Shown here piece after piece: positions 1 to 8,145 of a stretch of DNA of 64,000 nucleotides. Positions within the stretch are counted from its first letter, which is position 1. Every line of letters starts with the position of its first letter. This DNA is from Burkholderia cepacia. GTDB lineage: Bacteria; Pseudomonadota; Gammaproteobacteria; Burkholderiales; Burkholderiaceae. A program made the translations under genes and the position numbers. Location of the stretch: contig NZ_CP073638.1 in assembly GCF_029962485.1 (NCBI RefSeq), positions 1,798,001 to 1,862,000 on the forward strand. Reading direction: 5' to 3'. The notes beneath the pieces were generated by a model. That model was not told the origin of the DNA. It did not search any database and was given only the letters and a program-made list of their open reading frames with translations.

Positions 1-779
1 GGTTCGGGCGCGAACACGGCGAGTGTTTCGACGTGTGGATCGAGGTCGACGTCGACGGCCACCGCTCCGGTATCCCGCCCGACGCCGGCCTGCTGATCGA
101 CGTCGGCCGCGCACTGGTCGACGGCGGGATGACGCTTGGCGGCGTGCTGGCCCATGCGGGCTCCAGCTACGAGTACGACACGCACGAAGCACTGGTCGCG
201 ATCGCCGAACAGGAGCGCAGCCGCACCGTGCGGGCCGCGGAGCGCCTGAGAGCCGCCGGGCTGCCCTGCCCGGTCGTGAGCATCGGCTCGACGCCCAGCG
301 CGCTGTCGGCGCAACGCCTCGACGGCGTGACCGAGGTGCGCGCCGGCGTTTACGTGATGTTCGACCTCGTGATGCACAACATCGGCGTATGCGAACTGTC
401 CGATATCGCGCTGTCGGTGCTGACGACCGTGATCGGACACCAGGAAGAGAAAGGCTGGGCGATCGTCGATGCGGGCTGGATGGCGATGAGCCGCGACCGC
501 GGCACGCAGCGCCAGGCGCGCGATTTCGGCTACGGGCAGGTCTGTACCGAAGGCGGCGATGTGCTCGGCGACTACGTGATGAGCGCGGCCAATCAGGAGC
601 ACGGGATCGTGTCGCGCACGGGCACGCCGGACACGGGCATCGCGCAGCGGTTTCCGATCGGCACGCGCCTGCGCATCCTGCCGAATCACGCGTGCGCCAC
701 CGGCGCGCAGCACCCGGAATATCAAGCCCTCAGCGCAGACGGCGTCGCGCAGGCCTGGCCGCGCTTCTACGGATGGTAG
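1..779 (+). CDS. D-threonine aldolase / DSD1-family PLP enzyme, 3' part
   Basis: The reading frame is open from the first bases of the window to the TAG at 777-779, so the 5' end lies outside. The visible part (about 258 residues) is the C-terminal half of an alanine-racemase-fold, PLP-dependent D-threonine aldolase (DSD1 family). The motif VWIEVDVDGHRSGI is typical of this family, and the PNHACAT motif near the end supplies the His and Cys that bind the divalent metal in D-threonine aldolases. These enzymes split beta-hydroxy-D-amino acids into glycine and an aldehyde; the family also contains beta-hydroxyaspartate aldolase (BhcC). The next gene is an ornithine-cyclodeaminase-family reductase, a pairing also seen in the beta-hydroxyaspartate cycle, but the substrate cannot be told here. 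Family assignment is firm. Confidence 0.88.
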   Translation, partial: FGREHGECFDVWIEVDVDGHRSGIPPDAGLLIDVGRALVDGGMTLGGVLAHAGSSYEYDTHEALVAIAEQERSRTVRAAERLRAAGLPCPVVSIGSTPSALSAQRLDGVTEVRAGVYVMFDLVMHNIGVCELSDIALSVLTTVIGHQEEKGWAIVDAGWMAMSRDRGTQRQARDFGYGQVCTEGGDVLGDYVMSAANQEHGIVSRTGTPDTGIAQRFPIGTRLRILPNHACATGAQHPEYQALSADGVAQAWPRFYGW

Positions 780-887
780 GCAACACGCGTCATCGACATC
801 GTCTTGCGCATACGTTGACTATTTGTCTAAATCTGGACACACTTTAAACCTTGCCGTTTCACCGTGCGCCGGAAAGGCGTATCCGAC

Positions 888-1859
888 ATGCCGACAGACG
901 CCCGACTCCTCCTTCTCGACCGCGATGCCGTCGAACCCGCCCTTCAGGCCGAGCAGGTGATGGCGGCGGTCCGCGAAGCCTTCGTGCTGCACAGTCAGCG
1001 GGCCGGACGCGTGTTCCCGGTGGTGCGCGAGAAACTGCACACCGGCGGCGTGTTCGGCATCAAGTCGGGTGACGTCGCGGGCCAGGACCTGCTTGGTTTC
1101 AAGGCTGCCGGGTTCTGGCCCGGCAACCGGCGCCTCGGCGGCGAGCCGCATCAGGCCACCGTGGCGCTGTTCGATCCGGCCACGGGCCGCCCGCTGTGCA
1201 TCATGGACGGCAACGCAATCACCACGGCCCGGACCGGCGCCGCCGGCGGCCTCGGGCTGCAACAGCTGGCCCGCCGCGACAGCGCGCGAATCTGCGTGTT
1301 CGGCACGGGCGTGCAGGCGCGCGTCCAGCTCGACTACGCGCTCAGGCTGCTGCCGCAACGGTGCACGGTGCAATACGTGAACGTCAGCGGCGAGCCCGAC
1401 CCGGTGTTCGAATCGGCCTTCCTGTCGCGATGCACGATCGGCGTGGCACGCGACCGGAACGACGCGGTAGCTCACAGCGACTTGGTGATCACGGCAACGC
1501 CCGGTGGCGGCGCGCTGTTCGACGCGGATGCCGTGCAGCCGGGCACGCATCTCACTTGCGTGGGCGCCGATACGGCAGGCAAGCGCGAACTCCCGGCCGG
1601 CCTGCTCGAACGCGCGCGCATTTTCGTCGACGATCACGATCAGGCGCGCAGCATCGGCGAGTGCCAGTGGGCGCCGGATTTGCCGCGCACCGAAATCGGT
1701 GACATCCTCGCCGGTGCGGCATCGGTCGACCGTGCCGCGCACGAGATCACCGTCTTCGACATGACAGGGCTCGCGCTTCAGGACCTGACCGTCGCGCGCT
1801 TCCTGTATCGGCACGCCCTCGACAACGGCACCGGAACCGCCGTTCCGTGGCCGTGGTAA
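888..1859 (+). CDS. Ornithine cyclodeaminase / mu-crystallin family protein
   Basis: A 323-aa protein. I chose the ATG at 888 because GGAAAGG lies ten bases upstream; an in-frame GTG at 864 is less likely. The Rossmann motif VFGTGVQAR (near residue 135) binds NAD(P), and the MDGNAITTARTGAAGGL stretch before it is the family signature. Members include ornithine cyclodeaminase, ketimine reductases, alanine dehydrogenase and iminosuccinate reductase (BhcD), so the exact reaction is open. It follows the D-threonine aldolase-family gene by about 110 bp on the same strand and probably works on a related imine or amino acid. The next gene begins only 23 bp downstream. Confidence 0.85.
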   Translation: MPTDARLLLLDRDAVEPALQAEQVMAAVREAFVLHSQRAGRVFPVVREKLHTGGVFGIKSGDVAGQDLLGFKAAGFWPGNRRLGGEPHQATVALFDPATGRPLCIMDGNAITTARTGAAGGLGLQQLARRDSARICVFGTGVQARVQLDYALRLLPQRCTVQYVNVSGEPDPVFESAFLSRCTIGVARDRNDAVAHSDLVITATPGGGALFDADAVQPGTHLTCVGADTAGKRELPAGLLERARIFVDDHDQARSIGECQWAPDLPRTEIGDILAGAASVDRAAHEITVFDMTGLALQDLTVARFLYRHALDNGTGTAVPWPW

Positions 1860-1882
1860 GCAACCCTCCTCGTTCAACCGCC

Positions 1883-2605
1883 ATGCGTCTGACCAAAGTT
1901 TCCGCCCTCTCCTTCGATCTCGACGACACCCTGTGGCCGTTCGGGCCGTCGGTCATACGAGCCGAGGCGATGCTGCGCGCATGGTTGATCGAGCACGCTC
2001 CCAATACCGAGAGCGTGCTGCCCACGCAACAGGCGTTGAGCGAACTACGTGAGGAATACGAACGGTTGCGCCCGGACCTCGCCGGCGATTTTCGTGCGAT
2101 GAGAATCGGATCGATCCGCATCGCACTGGAGCGCGCGAACGAAGATGTCTCTCTGACCGACCGGGCATACGACGTGTTCTACGCGGCACGGAACCGTGTC
2201 GAATTCTACGAAGACGCGTTGCCTGCGCTGGCGTGGTTGAGCGCCCGCTTTCCGTTGGTTGCCGTGACCAACGGCAACGCGGATCTCCGGCTGACCGGCG
2301 GCGGCGAATTCTTCCGCACGACGCTCAGCGCGCGCGCATTCGGCTTCGCGAAGCCGGAACCCGAGATCTTCCATGCGGCGGCGGAAACGCTCGATGTGCC
2401 GCCGGCGGAACTGCTGCACGTCGGCGACGACTATCACCTCGATATCGTCGGCGCGTTGAACGCGGGGCTTCAGGCGGCGTGGGTGGTTCGCGATACGCAT
2501 CCGGAAACGGAGCGAGCGCAGCAGCAGGCCGCCACGCCGCACCTTACGCTCAGCGACCTGTCGATGCTGTGTCGCGCGCTCGGCGGGCCCGACGACGTAG
2601 CGTGA
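1883..2605 (+). CDS. HAD-superfamily hydrolase
   Basis: A 240-aa haloacid dehalogenase-type hydrolase. HAD motif I is visible as DLDDTLW near the N-terminus (nucleophile and general acid Asp), motif II as VAVTNGN, the motif III Lys in FGFAKPEPEIF, and motif IV as HVGDDYHLD. The long helical cap between motifs I and II makes it a subclass I HAD of the YjjG/phosphoglycolate phosphatase kind. The ATG at 1883 places motif I at the usual distance from the N-terminus; a GTG at 1847 would overlap the preceding gene. It is likely a small-molecule phosphatase. It lies 23 bp after the ornithine-cyclodeaminase-family gene and may be co-transcribed. Confidence 0.85.
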   Translation: MRLTKVSALSFDLDDTLWPFGPSVIRAEAMLRAWLIEHAPNTESVLPTQQALSELREEYERLRPDLAGDFRAMRIGSIRIALERANEDVSLTDRAYDVFYAARNRVEFYEDALPALAWLSARFPLVAVTNGNADLRLTGGGEFFRTTLSARAFGFAKPEPEIFHAAAETLDVPPAELLHVGDDYHLDIVGALNAGLQAAWVVRDTHPETERAQQQAATPHLTLSDLSMLCRALGGPDDVA

Positions 2606-2724
2606 GCGCAAGGGCCCGCGTGCGCCGCGTTCGCGACGCATGCTCCACCGCCATGAAATGCGGCCTGCCGCCGTTCACCGACTGCACAAACGGAGGGGCC
2701 GCGGCGCATGCACGCGCCGTGCCG

Positions 2725-3342
2725 TCACGCCGCCTTGCGTGCGTCCGCGATCCGCTGCGGCGCCTTCGGCCGTGCATACAACCGTTCGAGATACGCGCGC
2801 AGCTGCGGGAACGGTTCGATCAGGTGGCATTCGCTCGCCCAGTCGATCAGGTAGGCCGTCACGCAATCGGCCACCGTCAGCGAATCGCCGACGATGAATT
2901 CGCGCCCTTCGAGATGCTTGTCGAGGATCGCGGCCATCGTCGCGAAATCCTCGCGCGCCAGTTCGATGTCGGCCGGCGAGCGCTTCTCCGGCGGATAGAT
3001 GAACGAATGCCGCGTGATCCGCCACAGCGGCTGCTCGAGCTCCGTCACCGCGAACATGACCCAACGGTAGGCCTGCGCGCGCAACGCCGGATCGACGGGC
3101 AGCAGCGCCTTCTCCGGATACTTGTCCGCGAGATACAGCACGATCGCGGCCGACTCGGGAATCACGAGGTCGCCGTCCACCAGCACGGGCACCTTGCCGG
3201 CCGGATTGAGGCGCAGGAATTCGGGTCGCTTGTGCTCGCCCTGGAGCAGGTTGACCGACACGAATTCGAAATCCGCATCCAGTTCCTTCAGCCCCCACAG
3301 CGCGCGCTGCGAACGCGTGCCGGCAAATCCGTAAAGCTTCAT
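2725..3342 (-). CDS. Glutathione S-transferase family protein
   Basis: A 205-aa cytosolic glutathione transferase. The N-terminal thioredoxin-like domain (about 1-80) has the Ser of GTRSQRALW, the cis-Pro in NPAGKVPVLVD and the gamma-glutamyl-binding pair in IPESAAIVLYL. The C-terminal helical domain (90-200) has the conserved LTVADC N-capping box. These enzymes conjugate glutathione to electrophiles or act as glutathione-dependent lyases or isomerases; the substrate is unknown. It faces the HAD gene tail to tail and is followed upstream, on the same strand, by a YCII-domain gene about 90 bp away. Confidence 0.9.
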   Translation of the reverse strand: MKLYGFAGTRSQRALWGLKELDADFEFVSVNLLQGEHKRPEFLRLNPAGKVPVLVDGDLVIPESAAIVLYLADKYPEKALLPVDPALRAQAYRWVMFAVTELEQPLWRITRHSFIYPPEKRSPADIELAREDFATMAAILDKHLEGREFIVGDSLTVADCVTAYLIDWASECHLIEPFPQLRAYLERLYARPKAPQRIADARKAA

Positions 3343-3431
3343 CGCCAATCTCCATCCAGAATGTCGTGAAAAGTCCGCACGCGGGCCACGGCGCATCGAC
3401 GCGACGCGCGGCGCCCGGCACCACGGGTCGC

Positions 3432-3800
3432 TCACGCGCCGGGAATCGCCAGCACCGGCATCACGTCGATCGCCACGCCCGGGAACAGCGTGAAATGCGG
3501 ATGGCCTTCGAACAGCGCGGCCGCTGCATCGTGCGACGCCGCGCGCACGACGGTAAAGCCGCTCAGCGCGTTGGCCGTGTCCTTGATGCCGCCTGCGTCG
3601 ATGGTCTTGGTCTTGCCGAGCGGCCCGCCCATCTCGACGATCGCGTCGCGATGCCGGTCGACCCATGCATGCCACGCCGCAATGCCGTCGCGCTCGCGCG
3701 TGCGCCGCTCTTCCTCCGGAAGCGCCACCCACGCCTTCATGGCCGGGCTATCCTGGGTCCCGAGAAATACGGCGAGATACAACTGCTGTTGCGCACTCAT
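3432..3800 (-). CDS. YCII-related (DGPF) domain protein
   Basis: A 122-aa small ferredoxin-like alpha/beta-barrel protein of the YCII/DGPF group. Typical features are a central conserved Asp-rich and Gly-rich stretch (MGGPLGKTKTIDAGG), the GFTVVRAASHDAAAALFEGHPH segment, and an FPGVAIDVMPV C-terminal strand. The function of this group is poorly known; members often sit beside ECF sigma factors or MarR regulators. Here the divergent neighbour, starting 81 bp away, is a MarR regulator, and a perfect palindrome sits between them, which suggests the MarR protein represses this gene. Confidence 0.8.
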   Translation of the reverse strand: MSAQQQLYLAVFLGTQDSPAMKAWVALPEEERRTRERDGIAAWHAWVDRHRDAIVEMGGPLGKTKTIDAGGIKDTANALSGFTVVRAASHDAAAALFEGHPHFTLFPGVAIDVMPVLAIPGA

Positions 3801-3858
3801 GCCTTCTCCTCCGATGACGGGCGTGGCGGGCTGCCGCGCCTCGACCTTGACAAGATAG

Positions 3859-3870
3859 GTTGATATCAAC
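3859..3870. promoter_or_regulatory. Palindromic operator candidate for the MarR regulator
   Basis: The sequence GTTGATATCAAC is a perfect 12-bp palindrome in the 81-bp gap between the divergent YCII and MarR genes, 11 bp before the MarR start. MarR dimers bind such palindromes between divergent promoters, so autoregulation together with control of the YCII gene is the simplest reading. Binding itself is inferred. Confidence 0.55.
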
Positions 3871-3881
3871 ACAATTGCAAC

Positions 3882-4349
3882 ATGGCACGAAAAGAAAAGC
3901 TTCCTTTCGAAACGACGCTGATGGTACGCGATTGCTGCCTGTGCCTGCACATGCAGCGCGCGGCGCGCAATCTTGCGCGCATCTTCGACGATGCGCTGCG
4001 TCCGCTCGACCTCACCAACGGCCAGTTTTCGCTGCTGATGTCGCTGAACCGGCCGCAACCGGCCCCGATGAAATCGGTTGCGTCACTGCTCGCGATGGAC
4101 CGCACCACGCTCACCGCCGCGCTCAAGCCCCTCGAGCGGCGCGGCCTCGTGACGATCGTGCAGGACCCGGATGACCGGCGCAGCCGCCTGCTCGAACTGA
4201 CGCCGGCCGGCCACGACCTGCTCGCCGAGGCGTTCCCGCTGTGGCAACAGACGCATGCTGACATCGAGCGCCCGTTCGCGCCGGGCGAAGTCGATCAGTT
4301 GCGCGGCCAGCTGCGTGCGCTGTCGGTCGATCCGGCTGCGCGCGACTGA
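3882..4349 (+). CDS. MarR-family transcriptional regulator
   Basis: A 155-aa winged-helix regulator of the MarR family. The core is visible: the N-terminal dimerisation helix with RAARNLARIFDDAL, the DNA-recognition region MKSVASLLAMDRTTLTAALKPLERRGLV (about residues 63-90) and the wing DPDDRRSRLLELTPAGHDLL. A CCLC cluster near residue 20 (DCCLCLHMQRA) could make it redox-sensitive, as in some MarR/OhrR proteins, but this is only a possibility. It is divergent from the YCII gene, and the palindrome at 3859-3870 probably serves as its operator. Confidence 0.92.
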   Translation: MARKEKLPFETTLMVRDCCLCLHMQRAARNLARIFDDALRPLDLTNGQFSLLMSLNRPQPAPMKSVASLLAMDRTTLTAALKPLERRGLVTIVQDPDDRRSRLLELTPAGHDLLAEAFPLWQQTHADIERPFAPGEVDQLRGQLRALSVDPAARD

Positions 4350-4484
4350 GCCGGCGCGCGGCCGGTCGCTGGCCTCCTGCCATTCCTTGTCAGTTGTCAT
4401 TGCGCGAATGCTTCGCGGCGCCCGATTCGGTGGCAATATCGCTCGGCACGACAATCGATCCGGTATTCACAAGGAGGGACGAGC

Positions 4485-5246
4485 ATGGGCAGCAACGAGA
4501 AAGGCGCGTATTTCCGGTCGCTTCACCGCGCGGGCCAGCCGCTGGCGCTGTTCAACGTGTGGGACGCCGGCAGTGCACGCACGGTGGCCGACGCGGGCGC
4601 CGTCGCGCTGGCGACCGGCAGCTGGTCGGTCGCGGTGGCGAACGGCTTCGTCGACGGCGAACAGATGCCGCGCGCGTTGATGATGGAGGTGCTCGAGCGG
4701 ATCACGCGCGCGACGGACCTGCCCGTCACCGTCGATCTGGAAAGCGGGTACGGCGAGCGGCCGGACGATGTCGGCGACACGATCACGCTGAGCATCCAGG
4801 CCGGCGCGATCGGCTGCAATCTCGAAGACAGCGTTCCGGCGACGGGCGAATTGCGCGACGCGGACGAAGCGGCGGCCCGTATCGCGGCGGCCCGGCAGGC
4901 GGCCGATCGCGCGGGCGCCGACTACTTCATCAACGCGCGTACCGACGTGTTCTTCAAGGCAGCCGCCGATACGCACGACGAACGCTTGCTCGATGCGACG
5001 CTCGCTCGCGCTCGCGCCTATGCGGCGGCCGGCGCCGACGGTCTGTTCGTGCCGGGCCTTCGCTCGCCGGCGCTCATTCGCGCGCTGACGGCCGCATCGC
5101 CGCTGCCCGTGAACGTGATGCGCGTGTCGGAAACGCCGACGCTCGCGGATTTTGCCGACTACGGCGTGGCACGCATCAGCCACGGGCCGTATCCGTACCT
5201 GCAGGCGATGAAGACGCTGGCTTCGATGGTCAAGCAAGGCGGCTAG
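4485..5246 (+). CDS. Isocitrate lyase / PEP mutase superfamily protein
   Basis: A 253-aa TIM-barrel enzyme of the isocitrate lyase/phosphoenolpyruvate mutase superfamily. Family features seen are FNVWDAGSARTVADAG at the N-terminus, the metal-binding region TVDLESGYG, GCNLEDS and FINARTDVFF. The Cys of the KKCGH loop used by isocitrate and methylisocitrate lyases is absent, so those activities are unlikely; the small PEPM-like subgroup includes oxaloacetate decarboxylases and hydrolases. A strong ribosome-binding site (AAGGAGG) precedes the ATG. It is a stand-alone gene between the MarR gene and the carboxymuconolactone-decarboxylase-like gene; the substrate is unknown. Confidence 0.85.
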   Translation: MGSNEKGAYFRSLHRAGQPLALFNVWDAGSARTVADAGAVALATGSWSVAVANGFVDGEQMPRALMMEVLERITRATDLPVTVDLESGYGERPDDVGDTITLSIQAGAIGCNLEDSVPATGELRDADEAAARIAAARQAADRAGADYFINARTDVFFKAAADTHDERLLDATLARARAYAAAGADGLFVPGLRSPALIRALTAASPLPVNVMRVSETPTLADFADYGVARISHGPYPYLQAMKTLASMVKQGG

Positions 5247-5287
5247 CGAATTCGCGGGACGGCGGGCGCCCTGTCGCGCGTCAAACG

Positions 5288-5304
5288 ATTACATCCCATG
5301 TAAT
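5288..5304. promoter_or_regulatory. Inverted-repeat operator candidate
   Basis: ATTACAT-CCC-ATGTAAT is a perfect 7-bp inverted repeat with a 3-bp spacer, 78 bp upstream of the carboxymuconolactone-decarboxylase-like gene. It is AT-rich in a GC-rich context, as expected of a regulator-binding site. The XRE regulator downstream or an unlinked TetR/HxlR-type factor could bind it; which one does is unknown. Confidence 0.5.
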
Positions 5305-5381
5305 TGGCGCGCGACAGGCACGCTCCTACGCTTCGGGTGTCGCGCCGCCATTCCGGCGGCGCTCATCGCCCCGGAGACATC

Positions 5382-5939
5382 ATGTCCGCCTATCCGCTTC
5401 ATACGATCGATTCCGCACCGGCCGAATCGAAGCCCGCCCTCCAGCAACTCCAGCAAACCTTCGGCGTCGTCCCGAACATCGCGGCGGCCATGGCCGCGTC
5501 GCCGGTGCTGATCAACGGCTTCATCGGCCTGTTCGAGCGCGTGCACGCCAGCAGCCTCACCGAGCCGCAGATCCAGACGCTGCTGCTCACCAACGCGGTC
5601 ACGAACGCAAGCGAATGGCCGGTTGCGTTCCACACCGCGCTCGCGCTGAAACAGGGCGTGCTTCCCGGCGATGTCGATGCGATCCGGCACGGCAACCTGC
5701 CCGCCGACGCGAATCTGGCCGCGCTGTCGGCCATCGCGCGCAAGCTGATCGACACGCGAGGACGGATCGCCGACGCCGACCGGCAGGCGTTCCTCGACGC
5801 CGGATTCAGCGCCGAGCAGTTGCTGGAAGTAATCGCCGTCGTCGCCGCGTCGACGATCACGAACTACGTCGGCAGCGTCACACGGCCCGCGCTCGAAGCA
5901 CCGTTCGATGCATTCGCGTGGCATGCGCGTGCCGCGTGA
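5382..5939 (+). CDS. Carboxymuconolactone decarboxylase / AhpD-like protein
   Basis: A 185-aa all-helical protein of the carboxymuconolactone decarboxylase/AhpD superfamily. The segment LTEPQIQTLLLTNAVTNASEWPVAFHTALALKQGV matches the family core. In AhpD and related peroxidase partners this place carries CxxC; here it reads NASEW, with no cysteine anywhere nearby, so thiol redox activity is not expected. The proximal His of the core (AFHT) is kept. The start at 5382 has an AGA-rich upstream region (CCGGAGACATC). A 17-bp inverted repeat lies 78 bp upstream, and an XRE regulator follows 48 bp downstream. Confidence 0.82.
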   Translation: MSAYPLHTIDSAPAESKPALQQLQQTFGVVPNIAAAMAASPVLINGFIGLFERVHASSLTEPQIQTLLLTNAVTNASEWPVAFHTALALKQGVLPGDVDAIRHGNLPADANLAALSAIARKLIDTRGRIADADRQAFLDAGFSAEQLLEVIAVVAASTITNYVGSVTRPALEAPFDAFAWHARAA

Positions 5940-5987
5940 GTCCGATATAGTCGTTCGCGTCGATCACGGAACGACCAGGGACATCCG

Positions 5988-6833
5988 ATGAACGCCAGCC
6001 GCCGCGATCCGGACACGCCGCCGCACGAACTGGGCCAGTTGCTGCGCTACTGGCGCGACGTGCGCGGCGTGAGCCAGCTCGACCTGTCGCTCGACGCGGG
6101 GATCTCGCAGCGCCAGATCAGCTTCATCGAAAGCGGGCGCAGCGTGCCGGGCCGCGACACGCTGCTGACGCTTGCGCAGACGCTGGACGTGCCGCTGCGC
6201 GAGCGCAACGCGCTGCTGCTCGCGGCCGGCTATGCGCCGGTGTATTCGGAAGCGCCGTGGGATGCGCAGGAGATGCACGGCGTGATCCGCGCGCTCGAAC
6301 GTGTCGTGCGCCAGCACGAGCCGTTTCCGGCGATCGTGATGGACCGGCACTGGAACGTGTTGATGACCAACGATGCGGCGCCGCGCTTTTTCAGCTGCTT
6401 CATCGACATGGCTGCACGCGAAGGCCCGCGCAACCTGCTGCGCCTGATGTTCGATCCGCTCGGCATGCAGCCGTTCGTCGCCGACTGGGACACCGTGTCG
6501 CGCAGCCTGCTGCAGCGCGTGCATCGCGAATCGGTCGGCCGCGTGATCGACGACGAAACCCGGCAGTTGCTCGACGACCTGCTCGCCGCCCCCGAGGCGC
6601 CGCGTGACTGGAAAACGCCACCTGCGCCGGCCGCGTCGCCGTCACTGCCGGTCATTCCGATCGGCTTCATTCACGACGGCGTCGTGCTGCGCTACTTCTC
6701 GCTGGTCACGACGGTCGGCACGCCGCAAAGCGCGGCCGCGCAGGAACTGCGCATGGAGTGCATGTTTCCGGCGGACGATGCGACCGACGCGCGCCACCGG
6801 CAGTTGCTCGGCGCGCACGCGCCGGTGCGCTGA
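5988..6833 (+). CDS. XRE-family regulator with MmyB-like ligand-binding domain
   Basis: A 281-aa regulator. An N-terminal helix-turn-helix (about residues 12-70; SQLDLSLDAGISQRQISFIESGRSVPGRDTLL) is followed by an MmyB-like PAS-type ligand-binding domain (about 95-270; HEPFPAIVMDRHWNVLMTN is typical). MmyB-type regulators are thought to sense fatty acids or other small hydrophobic ligands and often control a neighbouring oxidoreductase. The carboxymuconolactone-decarboxylase-like gene immediately upstream on the same strand, with its inverted repeat, is the likely target or partner. The convergent MFS gene ends 30 bp downstream. Confidence 0.9.
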   Translation: MNASRRDPDTPPHELGQLLRYWRDVRGVSQLDLSLDAGISQRQISFIESGRSVPGRDTLLTLAQTLDVPLRERNALLLAAGYAPVYSEAPWDAQEMHGVIRALERVVRQHEPFPAIVMDRHWNVLMTNDAAPRFFSCFIDMAAREGPRNLLRLMFDPLGMQPFVADWDTVSRSLLQRVHRESVGRVIDDETRQLLDDLLAAPEAPRDWKTPPAPAASPSLPVIPIGFIHDGVVLRYFSLVTTVGTPQSAAAQELRMECMFPADDATDARHRQLLGAHAPVR

Positions 6834-6863
6834 GCGTCGGGCCGCCCGGCCCGCCGGTACCGG

Positions 6864-8075
6864 TCATTCCGCGAGTGCGGACACCACGCCGACGCGCTTC
6901 GGCACGCCGGTCACGATCGTTGCAACGGCAACGGCCAGCACGACGGCCGCACCGACGAACACGCCGGCCGCGCCGTTCGCGTCGAACACGACGCCGCCGG
7001 CCGCCGCACCCGTCGCGATCGCCAGCTGGATCGCCGCGACGATCAGCCCGCCCGCGCTCTCGGCCTCGTCGGGCACGGTACGCGTGACCCACGTCGACCA
7101 CGCGACGGGCACGCCGCCGAACGCCATCCCCCACAACGCGACGAGCACCGCGTCGATCATCGGCGCGCGGCCGAGCACGACGAGCGCGATGCCGAGCACG
7201 ACCATCAACGCGGGCATGCCGATCAGCATCGGCCGCAACCGGTGTTCGAGCACGCGGCCGGCGAGCGACGTGCCGACGAAATTCGCGATGCCGTAGCCGA
7301 GCAGGATCGCCGACAGCCCGTTCACGCCGACCCCGGCCACCTGCTCGAGGAACGGCCGCAGATACGTGAAGAACGCGAAATGCCCGGTGAACACGAGAAT
7401 CGTCGCGAACATCCCGAGGCCGACGGTCGGCCGGCGCAGCACGTCGATCAGCGTGCGCAGCCGCGTTGTGCCGCTCGGCGGCATCGACGGCAGCGTGAGG
7501 ATCTGCGACACGAACGAAAGCCCGCCGAGCGCGGCCGCGATCAGGAACACGTTGCGCCAGCCGATCAGGTGGCCGAAGTAACTGCCCATCGGCGCGGACG
7601 CGATCGTCGCGACCGCCACGCCGCTGAAGATGATCGACAGCGCGCGCGGCACCATCGACGTCGGTACGAGCCGCATCGCGGTGGCCGTCGCCATCGTCCA
7701 GAAGCCGCCGAGCGCGATACCGAGCACGACGCGGCCGATCAGCAGCGTCGTCAGGTTCGGCGCGAACGCGACCGCCAGGTTCGACGCCACGAGCAGCACC
7801 GAGAACACGAGCAGCACGCGCCGCCGGTCGATCGTGCGCGTCAGCGCCGAGATCAGCAGGCTCGTGACGAGCGCGACCGTCGCGGTGGCCGTGACGGCCT
7901 GTCCGGCCACGCCTTCGGTCACGCCGAGGCTGTCGGCCATCGGCGTCAGCAGGCTCGCCGGCAGGAATTCGGCCGTAACGAGCGCGAACACGCCGAGCGT
8001 CATCGCGAATACCGCGCCCCAGGCCGGTTCGCGGGGGGCCGCCGTCGAGGCGGCCGAGGAGATTCCGGGATTCAT
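6864..8075 (-). CDS. MFS transporter, drug/arabinose-efflux (DHA1) type
   Basis: A 403-aa major facilitator with about twelve hydrophobic segments. The N-terminal half (FAMTLGVFALVTAEFLPASLLTPMADSLG) and GRVVLGIALGGFW match the AraJ/YdhP/sugar-efflux DHA1 branch of Burkholderia and enteric bacteria. The cytoplasmic motif between helices 2 and 3 is TRTIDRRRVLL. It probably exports a small compound. It is divergent from the AraC-family gene at 8146, the common arrangement for an exporter controlled by the adjacent activator. The ATG at 8075 was chosen over longer in-frame starts that would run into the AraC gene. Confidence 0.88.
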   Translation of the reverse strand: MNPGISSAASTAAPREPAWGAVFAMTLGVFALVTAEFLPASLLTPMADSLGVTEGVAGQAVTATATVALVTSLLISALTRTIDRRRVLLVFSVLLVASNLAVAFAPNLTTLLIGRVVLGIALGGFWTMATATAMRLVPTSMVPRALSIIFSGVAVATIASAPMGSYFGHLIGWRNVFLIAAALGGLSFVSQILTLPSMPPSGTTRLRTLIDVLRRPTVGLGMFATILVFTGHFAFFTYLRPFLEQVAGVGVNGLSAILLGYGIANFVGTSLAGRVLEHRLRPMLIGMPALMVVLGIALVVLGRAPMIDAVLVALWGMAFGGVPVAWSTWVTRTVPDEAESAGGLIVAAIQLAIATGAAAGGVVFDANGAAGVFVGAAVVLAVAVATIVTGVPKRVGVVSALAE

Positions 8076-8076
8076 G

Positions 8077-8133
8077 CGTGGTTCCGTGTCGGTTAGGGAA
8101 AATACTGATGAGGGCGTATCGTAAGGAACCACG
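8077..8133. promoter_or_regulatory. Long-spaced inverted repeat between MFS and AraC genes
   Basis: CGTGGTTCC at 8077-8085 and its exact complement GGAACCACG at 8125-8133 lie 39 bp apart in the short divergent intergenic region. Such spaced repeats can be dimer half-sites for AraC-type regulators or a leader hairpin for the MFS transcript. The role is inferred. Confidence 0.35.
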
Positions 8134-8145
8134 TCAGGACGGTCT

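Noticed and set aside
7242..8096. A plus-strand frame opposite the MFS exporter.
   Set aside because: It is entirely antisense to a clear membrane transporter and Arg/His-rich.
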